Assembly (NCBI RefSeq): GCF_024346955.1
Contig: NZ_AP024883.1
Span: 2,294,001-2,358,000, forward strand
Source of the DNA: Vibrio mangrovi
GTDB taxonomy: Bacteria; Pseudomonadota; Gammaproteobacteria; Enterobacterales; Vibrionaceae
Length of the DNA: 64,000 nucleotides
Direction: 5' to 3'
This document shows positions 1-9,455 of the stretch, piece after piece (the first letter of the stretch is position 1; the number at the start of each line of letters is the position of its first letter). A program made the position numbers and the translations under genes. The notes below the pieces were generated by a model. It saw only the letters and a program-made list of their open reading frames with translations, ran no database searches and was not told where the DNA came from.

Positions 1-45
1 TTGTAACATAGGTGCATAACCAAAGTTTACCGACAAAGCCAGACG

Positions 46-786
46 ATGAACGAAAGACAGCAAACTATTCTTCAGCTCGTAGCAGAAAAAAAGAAAATCA
101 GTGTCAACCAACTCGCGGAGAGGGTTGGTGTTTCTGTGGTGACGGTCCGGCATGACCTGAATACGCTTGAGAAAAGTAAATTTCTCAAACGGGTCCACGG
201 GTTTGCAGTAGCAATCAACAGCGAAGATACCGAAACCCGCCTGATGACAAACTACCCGCAGAAACAGGCTCTAGCCGAATATGCCGCGTCGCTGGTACAT
301 GACGGAGAAACAGTTTTTATCGAAAGCGGGAGTACCAATGCACTGTTGGCCCGCCTGCTAGGAAAGAAACGCAATATTACCCTGATAACTGTCAGTGCTT
401 ATATTGCTCATTTGCTGCGGGACTGCGAATGTGAAGTCATCTTACTCGGAGGGATTTACCAGAAACGCAGTGAAAGTATGGTTGGACCGCTAACCCGGCA
501 GAATCTACAGCAGGTTCATTTCAGTAAATTATTCATTGGGGTTGACGGTTATCATCCGGAAACCGGGTTTACCGGCAGAGACATGATGCGCACTGACATC
601 GTCAATGCGGCCTTACAAAAATGTTCTGAAAACATTGTGTTAACGGATAGCACTAAATTCGGGGCAATTCATCCCCATCCAATCGGGCCGGCTCATTTTA
701 TTCACCGGGTCATTACTGACCAGCAATTAGCGCCAAACTATCGGGCGAGCCTGTCAGAACACCAGATCAATATTGCGATGGTATAA
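46..786 (+). CDS. yciT: DeoR/GlpR-family transcriptional regulator, YciT-like
   Basis: This 246-residue protein has an N-terminal DeoR winged helix (residues about 3-58, with the VSVVTVRHDLNTLE recognition region). A C-terminal DeoRC sugar-phosphate sensor domain follows (about 75-235), including the motifs ITVSAYIAHLL and VILLGGIYQKRSESMVGPLT. From memory it matches E. coli YciT almost end to end, including FIESGSTNALLAR and TGRDMMRTDIVNA, so the assignment is stronger than family level. DeoR regulators usually repress sugar or polyol genes; the YciT ligand is not settled. No target operon is adjacent. The ATG start agrees with the family N-terminus (MNxRQQTIL). Confidence 0.88.
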   Translation: MNERQQTILQLVAEKKKISVNQLAERVGVSVVTVRHDLNTLEKSKFLKRVHGFAVAINSEDTETRLMTNYPQKQALAEYAASLVHDGETVFIESGSTNALLARLLGKKRNITLITVSAYIAHLLRDCECEVILLGGIYQKRSESMVGPLTRQNLQQVHFSKLFIGVDGYHPETGFTGRDMMRTDIVNAALQKCSENIVLTDSTKFGAIHPHPIGPAHFIHRVITDQQLAPNYRASLSEHQINIAMV

Positions 787-856
787 TGTTCAGCTCACCT
801 TCAAGTCATATTGTCGGGTCACAGGGTTTAATCCCCAGATAACATAAGACGGATAA

Positions 857-1066
857 CTATTTTAACAACTCGCCGTAATTTACAGGTAAGGCCGCATGAG
901 AAGAATCATCTTCAGGATGATACAAAGATGCGAGATGCTGGCTGACTAAATGTGCAGCAAGGTAAATGCTCACTTCCCGCTGCTGACCGGGGGTGACATA
1001 AAATTCACCATCCCACAAATTGTCACGATAATGGCCGGATTCTAAAAAAGTCACAACTGCTTTCAT
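857..1066 (-). CDS. small hypothetical protein (69 aa)
   Basis: This is a short soluble protein with no family I recognise. The ATG at 1066 is preferred over the GTG two codons earlier because a perfect GGAGG lies five bases before it. The sequence starts MKAVVTFLESGHYRDNLWDG and has a central segment rich in leucine and histidine (YLAAHLVSQHLASLYHPEDD). No signal peptide or membrane segment is visible. It stands alone between the YciT-like regulator and the VOC gene. The strong ribosome-binding site makes it a credible gene; its function is unknown. Confidence 0.55.
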   Translation of the reverse strand: MKAVVTFLESGHYRDNLWDGEFYVTPGQQREVSIYLAAHLVSQHLASLYHPEDDSSHAALPVNYGELLK

Positions 1067-1184
1067 ACACACCTCCGAACGAAAGAAACGCCTTAATCAT
1101 ATGTTTCACTTCACACGAATGGTAGTTTTGTTAATGAAATGTAAATTATCATTTTTAGAGAAGAACTAATTATTTAAAGAGGAA

Positions 1185-1595
1185 TCAACTGTCAACCGGC
1201 TCGGAAATTTCAATCAGATTACCATCGGGATCCCGGACATAGACAGAACGAATTTTTTGCACTGCTCCTGTACGAATAACCGGCCCTTCAATAATCGTGA
1301 TGTCATGCTGACAAAGCCGCTCAATCACTTGATCCAACGGCTGACTGGCCAGAAAACACAAATCAAGCGCTCCGCAGGTCGGGAAACAGGCTTTTGGCTC
1401 GAATTCTTTGCCTTTGAGATGAATATTTATTTTCTGCTGACCAAACTTAAGTGCTTTTCTTGGTTCACCGAGCTCTCCTGTGGCTAATTGCGGCTGGAAA
1501 CTCTCCAGCGTCATCCCCAGAACATCAACATAAAAGCGGATACATGCAGTTTCATCTGCTGTCGTCAGGACCAAATGGTCGAGTTGTTGAATCAT
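1185..1595 (-). CDS. VOC-family (glyoxalase-like) protein
   Basis: The 136-residue single-domain vicinal-oxygen-chelate protein begins MIQQLDHLVLTTAD and ends YVRDPDGNLIEISEP, the two conserved edges of the fold. The middle block (KALKFGQQKINIH, KGKEFEPKA, ALDLCFL) matches from memory the STM3117/virulence-associated lactoylglutathione-lyase-like subgroup. The candidate metal ligands are His7, His59 and the C-terminal Glu. A GGGAGAAG ribosome-binding site precedes the ATG. The substrate cannot be read from sequence; methylglyoxal detoxification is only one possibility. Confidence 0.8.
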   Translation of the reverse strand: MIQQLDHLVLTTADETACIRFYVDVLGMTLESFQPQLATGELGEPRKALKFGQQKINIHLKGKEFEPKACFPTCGALDLCFLASQPLDQVIERLCQHDITIIEGPVIRTGAVQKIRSVYVRDPDGNLIEISEPVDS

Positions 1596-1837
1596 CAGCT
1601 CTTCTCCCTGTTTCGATTACAATGAGACAAATGGCTATAAGGCAAAAGTGAATACATCATCGATTCATTTGCGTCTCTATCACCGACATCATACAAACAA
1701 TATTCTCAAATTACCTCAAATGCATTCTATCTGGTATGATCGCCAGCCAATTTAAGCCATTGGTATCAATACTGACTGTATCGTTTCAGAAATAGTGACC
1801 TCTTCAGGATTACACAAAACAGGGAGAATCATAGCGG

Positions 1838-2119
1838 ATGAGTCAACAGACCGAGTCTTATCGTCAGGCACATCGTGAGGCCTTATGGGCAATTGCTCTG
1901 GCACTGGGATATTTTATCTGGTGGTATGCCACAGCTTACGGTTTTTCTGCACCGCAGGAATCACGGGAGTTACCGCAGCTTTATTGGGGAATGCCTTTGT
2001 GGTTTCTTCTCTCTTGTGTCATCGGCCCGCTCCTTTTCACCCTGCTGTGCGGCCTGATGGTGAAGTATGTCTATCGCAATATCTCTCTTGACCCACAGCA
2101 GAATGAAAATCATGAATAG
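1838..2119 (+). CDS. yhdT: YhdT-family (DUF997) membrane protein
   Basis: The 93-residue protein has two hydrophobic segments, near residues 15-35 (ALWAIALALGYFIWWYATAYGF) and 55-78 (WFLLSCVIGPLLFTLLCGLMV). The family sequence YWGMPLWF lies between them. In E. coli and many relatives yhdT directly precedes panF. The same is seen here, with the stop codon overlapping the panF start, so translational coupling is likely. It is probably a small accessory subunit of the sodium/pantothenate symporter. A GGGAGAATC stretch lies before the ATG. Confidence 0.85.
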   Translation: MSQQTESYRQAHREALWAIALALGYFIWWYATAYGFSAPQESRELPQLYWGMPLWFLLSCVIGPLLFTLLCGLMVKYVYRNISLDPQQNENHE

Positions 2120-3566
2120 TCAATTGATCACACCTTTACTGATTTATCTTGTCGCCGTTTTTGCTCTGGCATTTGTGACCCGTCGCCATCACAGACCGGG
2201 AAAGTTTATCAGCGAATATTTTATTGGCAGCCGCAGCCTTGGTGGTTTTGTCCTCGCGATGACACTGGCGGCGACCTATGCCAGTGCCAGCAGTTTTATC
2301 GGTGGGCCGGGAGCTGCTTATAAAATGGGGCTGGGATGGGTTCTGCTGGCGATGATTCAGTTACCGGCAACCTGGCTGACTTTAGGTGTTCTGGGCAAAA
2401 AGTTCGCAATTGAAGCCAGACGCCATAATGCTGTGACACTCAATGACATTCTCTTTGCCCGTTTTCACAGTCGCACCGTAGTGATTCTTGCCTCTCTGAC
2501 ACTGCTGCTGGCATTTTTCGGCACCATGGTTGTACAGTTCGTTGGAGGAGCCCGGCTATTACAAACGGTCACAGGACTGTCTTATCATCAGGGACTATTT
2601 CTGTTCGCCTGTACCGTTGGTTTGTACACCACCATCGGCGGGTTCCGGGCCGTGGTACTGACCGACACACTTCAGGGCATCATGATGTTGATTGGAACCG
2701 TCGTGCTGCTCTGGGGAGTCATTCATGCCGGAGGCAGTATCGGAGAACTGGTCACCCGGCTGCATGACATCGACCCGGCGTTAATTACACCGTATGGGCC
2801 GGGGCATTTTCTCAGCCAGCCGTTTATTCTGAGTTTCTGGGTGCTGGTCTGTTTCGGTGTGATCGGCTTACCTCATGCAGCAGTCCGTTGTATGTCATAC
2901 AAAGACAGTCCTTCCCTGCATAAAGGTATCGTCATCAGTACAATTATGATGGCCTTGCTGATGTTCGGAACGCATATGGCCGGGGCGCTTGGCCGGGCTA
3001 TTGTGCCGGAAGTTGCCAGCCCGGACCAAATTATGCCGACACTGATGATGACGGTTCTTCCGCCAATGGTTGCCGGGATTTTTCTCGCCGGTCCAATGGC
3101 TGCGATTATGTCTACAATCGACTCACAACTCATTCAGGCATCGGCCACACTGCTCAAAGATCTCTATCTCAACTACATTAACCCACAGATGCTCCGGGAA
3201 GATCAGGCCGAACGAAAACTGAGTCGTCTGTCTATCTGGATTACTGCGATTTTTGCGCTGCTGGTCTTTGTGGCAGCTACAAATCCACCGGATATGATTA
3301 TCTGGCTGAATCTGATGGCTTTAGGTGGATTGCAGGCTGTATTTCTCTGGCCACTGGTACTCGGTTTATACTGGCCCAGAGCTTCAGCAGCCGGAGCACT
3401 GAGTTCAATGGTGGCCGGACTCGGATGCTATATTCCGCTGGTAACATTCAAACCCGATCTGGGCGGTGTCCACCCAATTGTACCGACACTGATTCTGGGC
3501 CTGATCACCTTTGTGATCGGCAGCTATATCAAACCGGCGACTTCTGCCCCGGTCATCTCCGAATAG
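2112..3566 (+). CDS. panF: sodium/pantothenate symporter PanF
   Basis: This 484-residue inner-membrane solute:sodium symporter takes up pantothenate, the coenzyme A precursor. PanF hallmarks are present in order: EYFIGSRSLGGFVLAMTLAATY, SSFIGGPGAAYKMGLGWVLLAM, NAVTLNDILFAR, GLPHAAVRCMSYKDS and IMSTIDSQLIQASATLLKDLY. About 13 membrane spans are predicted by eye. The open frame extends upstream to 2067, but the ATG at 2112 (MNSQLITPLL) aligns with the E. coli N-terminus and overlaps the yhdT stop by eight bases. The ATG at 2103 is an alternative. Confidence 0.93.
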   Translation: MNSQLITPLLIYLVAVFALAFVTRRHHRPGKFISEYFIGSRSLGGFVLAMTLAATYASASSFIGGPGAAYKMGLGWVLLAMIQLPATWLTLGVLGKKFAIEARRHNAVTLNDILFARFHSRTVVILASLTLLLAFFGTMVVQFVGGARLLQTVTGLSYHQGLFLFACTVGLYTTIGGFRAVVLTDTLQGIMMLIGTVVLLWGVIHAGGSIGELVTRLHDIDPALITPYGPGHFLSQPFILSFWVLVCFGVIGLPHAAVRCMSYKDSPSLHKGIVISTIMMALLMFGTHMAGALGRAIVPEVASPDQIMPTLMMTVLPPMVAGIFLAGPMAAIMSTIDSQLIQASATLLKDLYLNYINPQMLREDQAERKLSRLSIWITAIFALLVFVAATNPPDMIIWLNLMALGGLQAVFLWPLVLGLYWPRASAAGALSSMVAGLGCYIPLVTFKPDLGGVHPIVPTLILGLITFVIGSYIKPATSAPVISE

Positions 3567-3573
3567 TATCAAC

Positions 3574-3606
3574 ACAGGCAGTATTCATGCTGCCTGTCCT
3601 TTTAAC
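3574..3606 (+). terminator. probable terminator after panF
   Basis: An eight-base-pair stem (ACAGGCAG / CTGCCTGT) with an eight-base loop is followed by CCTTTT. It lies between the convergent panF and AraC-family genes. Confidence 0.6.
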
Positions 3607-3636
3607 CCACATTTTTGTCCCTTGGAATATCTGTCC

Positions 3637-4506
3637 TCAGAAGAAGTTCACCGGCAGATAAAAATCCAGCTCAAACACTTCATCGGGATGAAGAAAATGA
3701 TTCTGGTGGTAATGCACATAAGCTGGTGTCGAACGCAGCTTAAAGCCGGAGTTTGGTAACCACTGCTCCATAATCAGACTGATATACGGTAACAACTCTC
3801 CATAAATCCCCCGTAACCGGAACACCGCATGTAATCCTCCAGGGATCACCATTTGATTCACTACGCCCCGATACTGCAAAGGCCGGTCAATTGCAAGGCA
3901 GGCGACATAGCGGCATTTATCCAGTGCAACCCAGGCAGGGTTTGAATGATGTAATCCAAACTGGGTAGAAAAATCACGCCCCTCCGTATCAGCCCAGGCT
4001 TTCAGTACCAGCCAGGCACGACGAATCGAACGGTTGTAACCGGTGTGCCGCACATAGGCAGCCATTCTGTCCGGTACTTCCATGATTTTCGGCGGCAGCA
4101 ACTCACGGCTTGCAACCCGTTGATACCCGGCGGCAATTTCCGGGTCTTTGAGGTAAGGTTTCTCGGCGATCTGCATATCATGCTGCCGCCACTGACCGGG
4201 ATACATATGGAATGTGGCCTTAAAAGCCCGGCTAAAAGATGATGCCGAGCTGAAACCACAGTTATTGGCAATTTCCAACACCGATGATGTCGGGTCAAAC
4301 ATCAGTTGATTGGCCGCATATTCCATCCGGGTCCGCCGGATATACTGATGAATCGACTCTCCGACCGTCTGTTTAAATACCCGGTGAAAATGCTGTTCAG
4401 AGTAAGCAGCGACATCAGCCAGCTCCTTTGCTGACAAGTTTCTGCTGATATCTTTATGAATATAAAAAAGAACATCATTGATCCGGGAAATATGTTGTCT
4501 GCTCAT
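3637..4506 (-). CDS. AraC-family regulator with GyrI-like effector domain
   Basis: The 289-residue protein has an N-terminal AraC/XylS double helix-turn-helix (about residues 5-105; LSAKELADVAAYSEQHFHRVFK and CGFSSASSFSRAFK). A C-terminal GyrI/SbmC-like effector-binding domain follows (about 135-288; MEVPDRMAAYVRHTGY, ELDFYLPVNFF). This is the Rob/SoxS-like architecture in which small amphipathic compounds bind the C-terminal domain. The ATG at 4506 is chosen over an upstream TTG. It is divergent from an aminotransferase gene 146 bp away, a plausible target; that link is inferred. Confidence 0.85.
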   Translation of the reverse strand: MSRQHISRINDVLFYIHKDISRNLSAKELADVAAYSEQHFHRVFKQTVGESIHQYIRRTRMEYAANQLMFDPTSSVLEIANNCGFSSASSFSRAFKATFHMYPGQWRQHDMQIAEKPYLKDPEIAAGYQRVASRELLPPKIMEVPDRMAAYVRHTGYNRSIRRAWLVLKAWADTEGRDFSTQFGLHHSNPAWVALDKCRYVACLAIDRPLQYRGVVNQMVIPGGLHAVFRLRGIYGELLPYISLIMEQWLPNSGFKLRSTPAYVHYHQNHFLHPDEVFELDFYLPVNFF

Positions 4507-4652
4507 TGGATTCAAATAGCATAAATGGACATATTGTTAAGCATAAACAGACACGCGAATTTGAGCAATCCCCTGTACTATTCGTTTCCAGAGGCCGTAC
4601 TCCGACAGAAAATGGCCCAAAACAAAAAATACAAGACCAGACAGGAACAGAG

Positions 4653-5807
4653 ATGGAAATTGCACACTCATTACAACAAACCCGTTCTTCCTATATTCGG
4701 GAGATCCTTAGCGCTGCCGCAGATAAGAATGTGATCTCACTGGCCGGAGGATTACCGGATGAACAAACGTTTCCGACTGAACTGATGAAGCCGACGCTGG
4801 AAAAACTGACGCAGATGCCGGAGGTTTTTCAGTATGGTTCAACCGCCGGTTATGACCCTTTGCTGGACTATCTGCGCGATGCATATCAGCTACCGGACAC
4901 ACACACCGCTATGATCTGTACCGGATCACAACAGGGATTAGATCTGATCGCCAGAGCTTACTTTAATCCGCAGGATACCATTGCGATGGAAGCCCCTAGC
5001 TATCTGGGTGCTATGCAGGTTTTCGGGTTGGTTCAGGCCAATATCGTTACTGTTCCGCAAACGGATGCCGGTCCGGACATTGAAGCACTGGAACTCTGTT
5101 TCAGGCAGCAGGCACCGAAAGCATTCTATGCTGTCCCTGACTTCCACAATCCGACCGGCGTCTGCTGGACTCTGGAAATCCGCCAGCAAGTTGCTGCACT
5201 CTGCATCCGCTACAATGTTGTCATGATTGAAGATGCACCATACCGGGAACTACGGTTCAATGGAGAAGCTCTGCCTCTTGTTTCTGATTTCTGTCCGGAA
5301 CATTCAATCGTGTTACGTTCATTTTCTAAAATCGCATCTCCCGGCCTGAGAATGGGCGTTGTCACCGGCAAACGCAGTTATCTGGAACCGTTAATCAAAG
5401 TAAAACAGGGGGCGGATCTGCACTCTAGTGTTCCGATGCAGGCATTATTGCTGGGGCTGCTGCAACATCCGGATTTCGATCAGCATCTGGACAGCATCCG
5501 TACTTTATATCAGACACGTTATCACCGGCTATATACGGAGCTATGCCAGCAACTTCCTGAAGGTTGTACAGTAAAGCCGATCGATGGCGGGATGTTTGTC
5601 TGGCTCTCGCTGCCGGATTGTGACACCTTCGCGCTCGCAGAAAGTATGTTGGCGAAAGGCGTAGCGGTTGTTCCAAGCCCGGTGTTCTATCCGAATGCAG
5701 AAGCAACACCAGCAGCATTAAGGCTGAATTTCACTAATGCGAACCCGGATGAACTGACCGAAGCAGTCAAACGTCTGGTTGAAGGCTTAAAGAGTTATCT
5801 GAACTGA
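4653..5807 (+). CDS. PLP-dependent aminotransferase, class I/II (2-aminoadipate/LysN-like)
   Basis: This 384-residue fold-type I aminotransferase resembles the catalytic half of MocR proteins and LysN-type 2-aminoadipate aminotransferases, without a GntR domain. Visible motifs are VISLAGGLPDEQTFP at the N-terminus, QYGSTAGYDPL, FHNPTGV, MIEDAPYREL, and SFSKIASPGLRMG carrying the PLP-binding lysine. The frame is open from 4506, but the ATG at 4653 fits the family start and has an AGGAA about seven bases upstream. It is divergent from the AraC-type regulator. The amino donor is not readable from sequence. Confidence 0.85.
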   Translation: MEIAHSLQQTRSSYIREILSAAADKNVISLAGGLPDEQTFPTELMKPTLEKLTQMPEVFQYGSTAGYDPLLDYLRDAYQLPDTHTAMICTGSQQGLDLIARAYFNPQDTIAMEAPSYLGAMQVFGLVQANIVTVPQTDAGPDIEALELCFRQQAPKAFYAVPDFHNPTGVCWTLEIRQQVAALCIRYNVVMIEDAPYRELRFNGEALPLVSDFCPEHSIVLRSFSKIASPGLRMGVVTGKRSYLEPLIKVKQGADLHSSVPMQALLLGLLQHPDFDQHLDSIRTLYQTRYHRLYTELCQQLPEGCTVKPIDGGMFVWLSLPDCDTFALAESMLAKGVAVVPSPVFYPNAEATPAALRLNFTNANPDELTEAVKRLVEGLKSYLN

Positions 5808-5842
5808 ATGAAATATTCTGCCTGAGTTCACCATGTTCTTTT

Positions 5843-5870
5843 GAAATCAGGGCAATATTGTCCTGATTTC
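5843..5870. terminator. bidirectional hairpin between convergent genes
   Basis: A perfect nine-base-pair stem (GAAATCAGG / CCTGATTTC) with a ten-base loop lies between the ends of the aminotransferase gene and the GGDEF-EAL gene. There is only a short T run on either side. Confidence 0.5.
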
Positions 5871-5882
5871 TGCCAGATCATC

Positions 5883-8354
5883 TCACAGGCATAATTTGCC
5901 CTGTTCATGAAGGATCGTCATAAAGTGATCCAGACCAAGCGGCTGATGATACAGATATCCCTGCCCCAGCTCACATCCCATTTCTGCCAGTAATGACTGT
6001 TGATGTGTCTCTTCAATCCCTTCTGCAACAATGTTTAAGCGTAAAGACTTCGCCAGTTGTACAATGGTTTTGACAATATCGAGACTCTGCGGATCATCAT
6101 TCATATCGTGGACAAAAGAACGGTCTATTTTCAGCACATCGATCGGGAAAGCTTTCAGATAAGACAGACTTGAATAACCGGTTCCGAAATCATCAATGGC
6201 AAGTGAAATACCCAGTTCAGACAGGCTAATCAGCATTTGCTTTGTAGTTTCAAAATCGTGCATCAGGGCACTTTCCGTCACTTCCAGTTCCAGCAGATGG
6301 CTGGGTAACCTGCTCTCCTGTAAGGTTTTTTCTACAATTTTTACAAATTCAGGATCCGTAAACTGCTTCGCCGCGACATTCACTGAAACTCTGACCGAGT
6401 AACCGAGTTCATACCAATAGCTGGCGGCCTGACAACTTTTGAGCAATACCTGGCTGCCAAGTTGTTGTACTAACCCGGTTTCTTCCGCGATCGGAATAAA
6501 GTGACACGGCGAAATTAACCGACCGTGCTGATCTTTCAGACGGACCAGCGCCTCACACCCGACAATTTCACCATCACTCAGACGATGCTGAGGCTGATAC
6601 AGTACAATCAGATCATCTTTCTCAATCGCTTCTCTGAGTGTCATTTCAATATGGTGACGTTGAATCAGCACCGTCTCCAGTTCTTTGGAAAAAAAGCAGT
6701 GCTGGTTGCGTCCCTGCTGTTTTGCCCGGTACATTGCTGTGTCTGCATGACGTAACAGATTCTCTTCACTATCGGAATCATCCGGATAAATACTAACCCC
6801 GATACTGGCTGAAACTTTGTACTCTTTACCTCCGAACAGAAAAGGCTGACTGATCCGAAGACCAATATCGGTTGCCAGAGAATCCGCGACACCGGCGTTC
6901 ATCACATTCGGGGCAATAATGATGAATTCATCTCCGCCAGTCCGCGCCAAAGTGTAACCCGGCAGGCAGAGACCCGAGAGACGTGAAGCCAGTTGTTTGA
7001 TAAACAGGTCACCAAAATTATGCCCCATGGCATCATTAATATATTTGAAGTGATCAATATCGATCATAAACATCGCGATGCGGCTTTGCTGGATGTCCGC
7101 AATTCGAATCGCATTTGCCAGACGGTCATGCAGCAGAATCCGGTTGGGTAAATCGGTCAGTTGGTCGTGATTGGCAAGATGACTCATCTTAACTGACATT
7201 GCGACGGTTTCACTCACGTCGTGAAACACAATAATCGCGCCAATGACTTCTCCGTTTTTATCCCGGATCGGAGCGGCAGAATCTTCCACCCGGAAAATAG
7301 AACCATCTTTGGCCGTCAACTGACTATTTAAAGCCATGCCTACCGTTCGTTGTTCTTTCAGAGCAAGTAGAATAGGGTTCATCCCCTGATGCTGCGACAC
7401 AGCATCGCGTAAATCCATCACCTCTTCAATTGCTAACCCTTTCGCATCCGAAGCACTCCAGCCGGTCATACGTTCAGCAATCGGGTTCATGAATGTCACC
7501 CGGGCAGAGGTATCGGTAGCAATCACCGCATCACCAATCGAGTTCAGGGTTACATTCAGCCACTCTTTCTCTTCCCGTAGCGCCTGCTTCACCCGGATCA
7601 CATCAGTCATATTCACCGCAGTAACCAGATATCCGAGTGATTGCTCCCCGATGTAACGCTGCCTGATATGAATATTCAGATATTCAGTTTCCCGTTGTTC
7701 CTGAATGAACTCAAAGCGGAATTTGACATCCTGTTGCCCTTGTCCCTGAACCGATAACCGGATCTGAGAAGCAAGTTCTGCCGGGAGCACTTCATCAATC
7801 TGATGTCCCTGCATCTGTTCCGGTGTCTGTCCGAACCAGCTTCCGGAAAAATCGTTACAGAACTGGCTTTCCCAGTCCAATGACCAGTAAGAGACATACA
7901 CTGGCAGTTGCGTCAGTAAATCCTGTAAATTATTTTTAGCTTCGGCAAGCGCATCCGACTGAAGACGGAGCTGAAGCTGGTTCTGAACTCTGAGACGACA
8001 CAGACGCACATCAATCGGCTTGGAAATAAAATCAACGGCACCAAACTCCAGCGAGAAATACTCAACATCAGCTTCATCATGAGAAGTCACAAACATCACC
8101 GAAGTATTGGAGGTCAGCGGGTCAGCCAGTAAGTCCCGGCACAACTCCAGACCGTTACGCACCGGCATATCAATATCCAGAATTGTGATCTGGGGCTGGA
8201 TCTGGCGAGCCAGTGCCAATCCTTCCAGTGGATCAGTTGTAGTCACAATATGACCCAGACCCGACAACGCCTCCTCCATGATCAGTAAATTCGTCGGATC
8301 ATCATCCACCACCAATATATTGATTTGAGTGCTATTGTTAATGTGTGACGTCAT
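5883..8354 (-). CDS. response regulator REC-PAS-PAS-GGDEF-EAL, c-di-GMP turnover
   Basis: This is an 823-residue cytoplasmic multidomain protein. The receiver (about residues 12-130) has the acidic pair DDD and phospho-acceptor Asp in ITILDIDMP. Two PAS regions follow (about 148-255 and 262-385). The GGDEF domain has an intact GGDEF at about 472-476. The EAL domain has EAL at about 601-603 plus DDFGTGYSS and AEGIEE, so it should be a working phosphodiesterase. No RxxD inhibitory site precedes GGDEF. The divergent neighbours encode a diguanylate cyclase and a hybrid kinase, suggesting one signalling unit. Which activity dominates cannot be told from sequence. Confidence 0.92.
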   Translation of the reverse strand: MTSHINNSTQINILVVDDDPTNLLIMEEALSGLGHIVTTTDPLEGLALARQIQPQITILDIDMPVRNGLELCRDLLADPLTSNTSVMFVTSHDEADVEYFSLEFGAVDFISKPIDVRLCRLRVQNQLQLRLQSDALAEAKNNLQDLLTQLPVYVSYWSLDWESQFCNDFSGSWFGQTPEQMQGHQIDEVLPAELASQIRLSVQGQGQQDVKFRFEFIQEQRETEYLNIHIRQRYIGEQSLGYLVTAVNMTDVIRVKQALREEKEWLNVTLNSIGDAVIATDTSARVTFMNPIAERMTGWSASDAKGLAIEEVMDLRDAVSQHQGMNPILLALKEQRTVGMALNSQLTAKDGSIFRVEDSAAPIRDKNGEVIGAIIVFHDVSETVAMSVKMSHLANHDQLTDLPNRILLHDRLANAIRIADIQQSRIAMFMIDIDHFKYINDAMGHNFGDLFIKQLASRLSGLCLPGYTLARTGGDEFIIIAPNVMNAGVADSLATDIGLRISQPFLFGGKEYKVSASIGVSIYPDDSDSEENLLRHADTAMYRAKQQGRNQHCFFSKELETVLIQRHHIEMTLREAIEKDDLIVLYQPQHRLSDGEIVGCEALVRLKDQHGRLISPCHFIPIAEETGLVQQLGSQVLLKSCQAASYWYELGYSVRVSVNVAAKQFTDPEFVKIVEKTLQESRLPSHLLELEVTESALMHDFETTKQMLISLSELGISLAIDDFGTGYSSLSYLKAFPIDVLKIDRSFVHDMNDDPQSLDIVKTIVQLAKSLRLNIVAEGIEETHQQSLLAEMGCELGQGYLYHQPLGLDHFMTILHEQGKLCL

Positions 8355-8471
8355 AAGGCCTCAATCTCATCATTTAAGCAGCCGGTAAGACTACTCTCAT
8401 CGGTAAAAAACGGGGCTTTTGTCAATATAGTCACGAATAGTCGATGCTTCAAAACCGATAAGGAAAGTCCT

Positions 8472-9443
8472 GTGCTTGAAGAACTGGAATTACGCTACAA
8501 CCATGCCCGGATACTGATCGTTGACGATGATCCAATTAATCTTGAATTACTCAAAGGCTGCCTGTCCGACACTTTTCAGATTGATCTGGTCGAAAATGGT
8601 ATGGAAGCCCTCAAGCGGGCAACTCTCACGATGCCGGACTTAATTCTGCTGGATGTAATGATGGAAGGGATTGATGGCTGGGAAGTCTGCCGGACGATGA
8701 AATCTTCGCCAACTCTGGCACATATCCCCATTATTTTTATCACTTCGCTTGACGATGACGAGACTCAGATCCGCTGCTGGCAAGCCGGGTGTGCCGATTA
8801 TATTACCAAACCATTCAACTTCGTGACCTTAGAGCACCGGGTAAAAATGCATATGCGGTATAAGATAACAACCGAGCTCTTAACTACAATGTCAACCCGG
8901 GACAGCCTGACCGGTTTATCCAACCGTCGCTCACTGGAATCCGATTATCTGACTATCAAAGGATTATGTCGTCGTAATGGTCAGCCGCTGTCATTACTGA
9001 TGATTGACATCGATAATTTCAAGCAATACAACGACATCTATGGCCACCTGAAGGGAGACAAATGCCTGCAACAGGTCGCGGATACTCTGAAAAAATCCAT
9101 CAAACGCGTCTCAGACCGGGTTTTCCGTTATGGCGGGGAAGAATTCACCGTTTTGCTCCCCAACACCAATCAGGAAGGAGCCAGACGGATTGCCTCAACC
9201 CTGTTATCTGCTATATCCGAGCAGACTCTGGAACATAAAAGTGCGCCGCTGGGATATCTGACCATCAGTATCGGTGGCGCAACATTTGACTGGGCACATC
9301 TGCCGGAACAACTCGAAGAGGCATTGGAAGCCGCAGATCAAGCCCTTTACGAAGCCAAGCATTCCGGAAAAAACCGTTCGGTTCTGACGCAGATAAATCT
9401 GACCAAAACATCGAATGAAAAAACGGATTCACCAACCAGATAA
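8472..9443 (+). CDS. response regulator REC-GGDEF diguanylate cyclase
   Basis: The 323-residue protein has a receiver domain (about 12-130; LIVDDDP, phospho-acceptor in ILLDVMMEG, invariant Lys in YITKPF). A GGDEF domain (about 155-310) carries an active GGEEF at about 221-225. An RVSD sequence lies exactly five residues before GGEEF, the position of the c-di-GMP inhibitory I-site, so product inhibition is expected. The start codon is GTG with AAGGAAAG upstream. It is followed 12 bases later by the hybrid kinase gene, so the two are likely cotranscribed and may be cognate. Confidence 0.92.
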   Translation: MLEELELRYNHARILIVDDDPINLELLKGCLSDTFQIDLVENGMEALKRATLTMPDLILLDVMMEGIDGWEVCRTMKSSPTLAHIPIIFITSLDDDETQIRCWQAGCADYITKPFNFVTLEHRVKMHMRYKITTELLTTMSTRDSLTGLSNRRSLESDYLTIKGLCRRNGQPLSLLMIDIDNFKQYNDIYGHLKGDKCLQQVADTLKKSIKRVSDRVFRYGGEEFTVLLPNTNQEGARRIASTLLSAISEQTLEHKSAPLGYLTISIGGATFDWAHLPEQLEEALEAADQALYEAKHSGKNRSVLTQINLTKTSNEKTDSPTR

Positions 9444-9455
9444 AAGGCTCTGCTC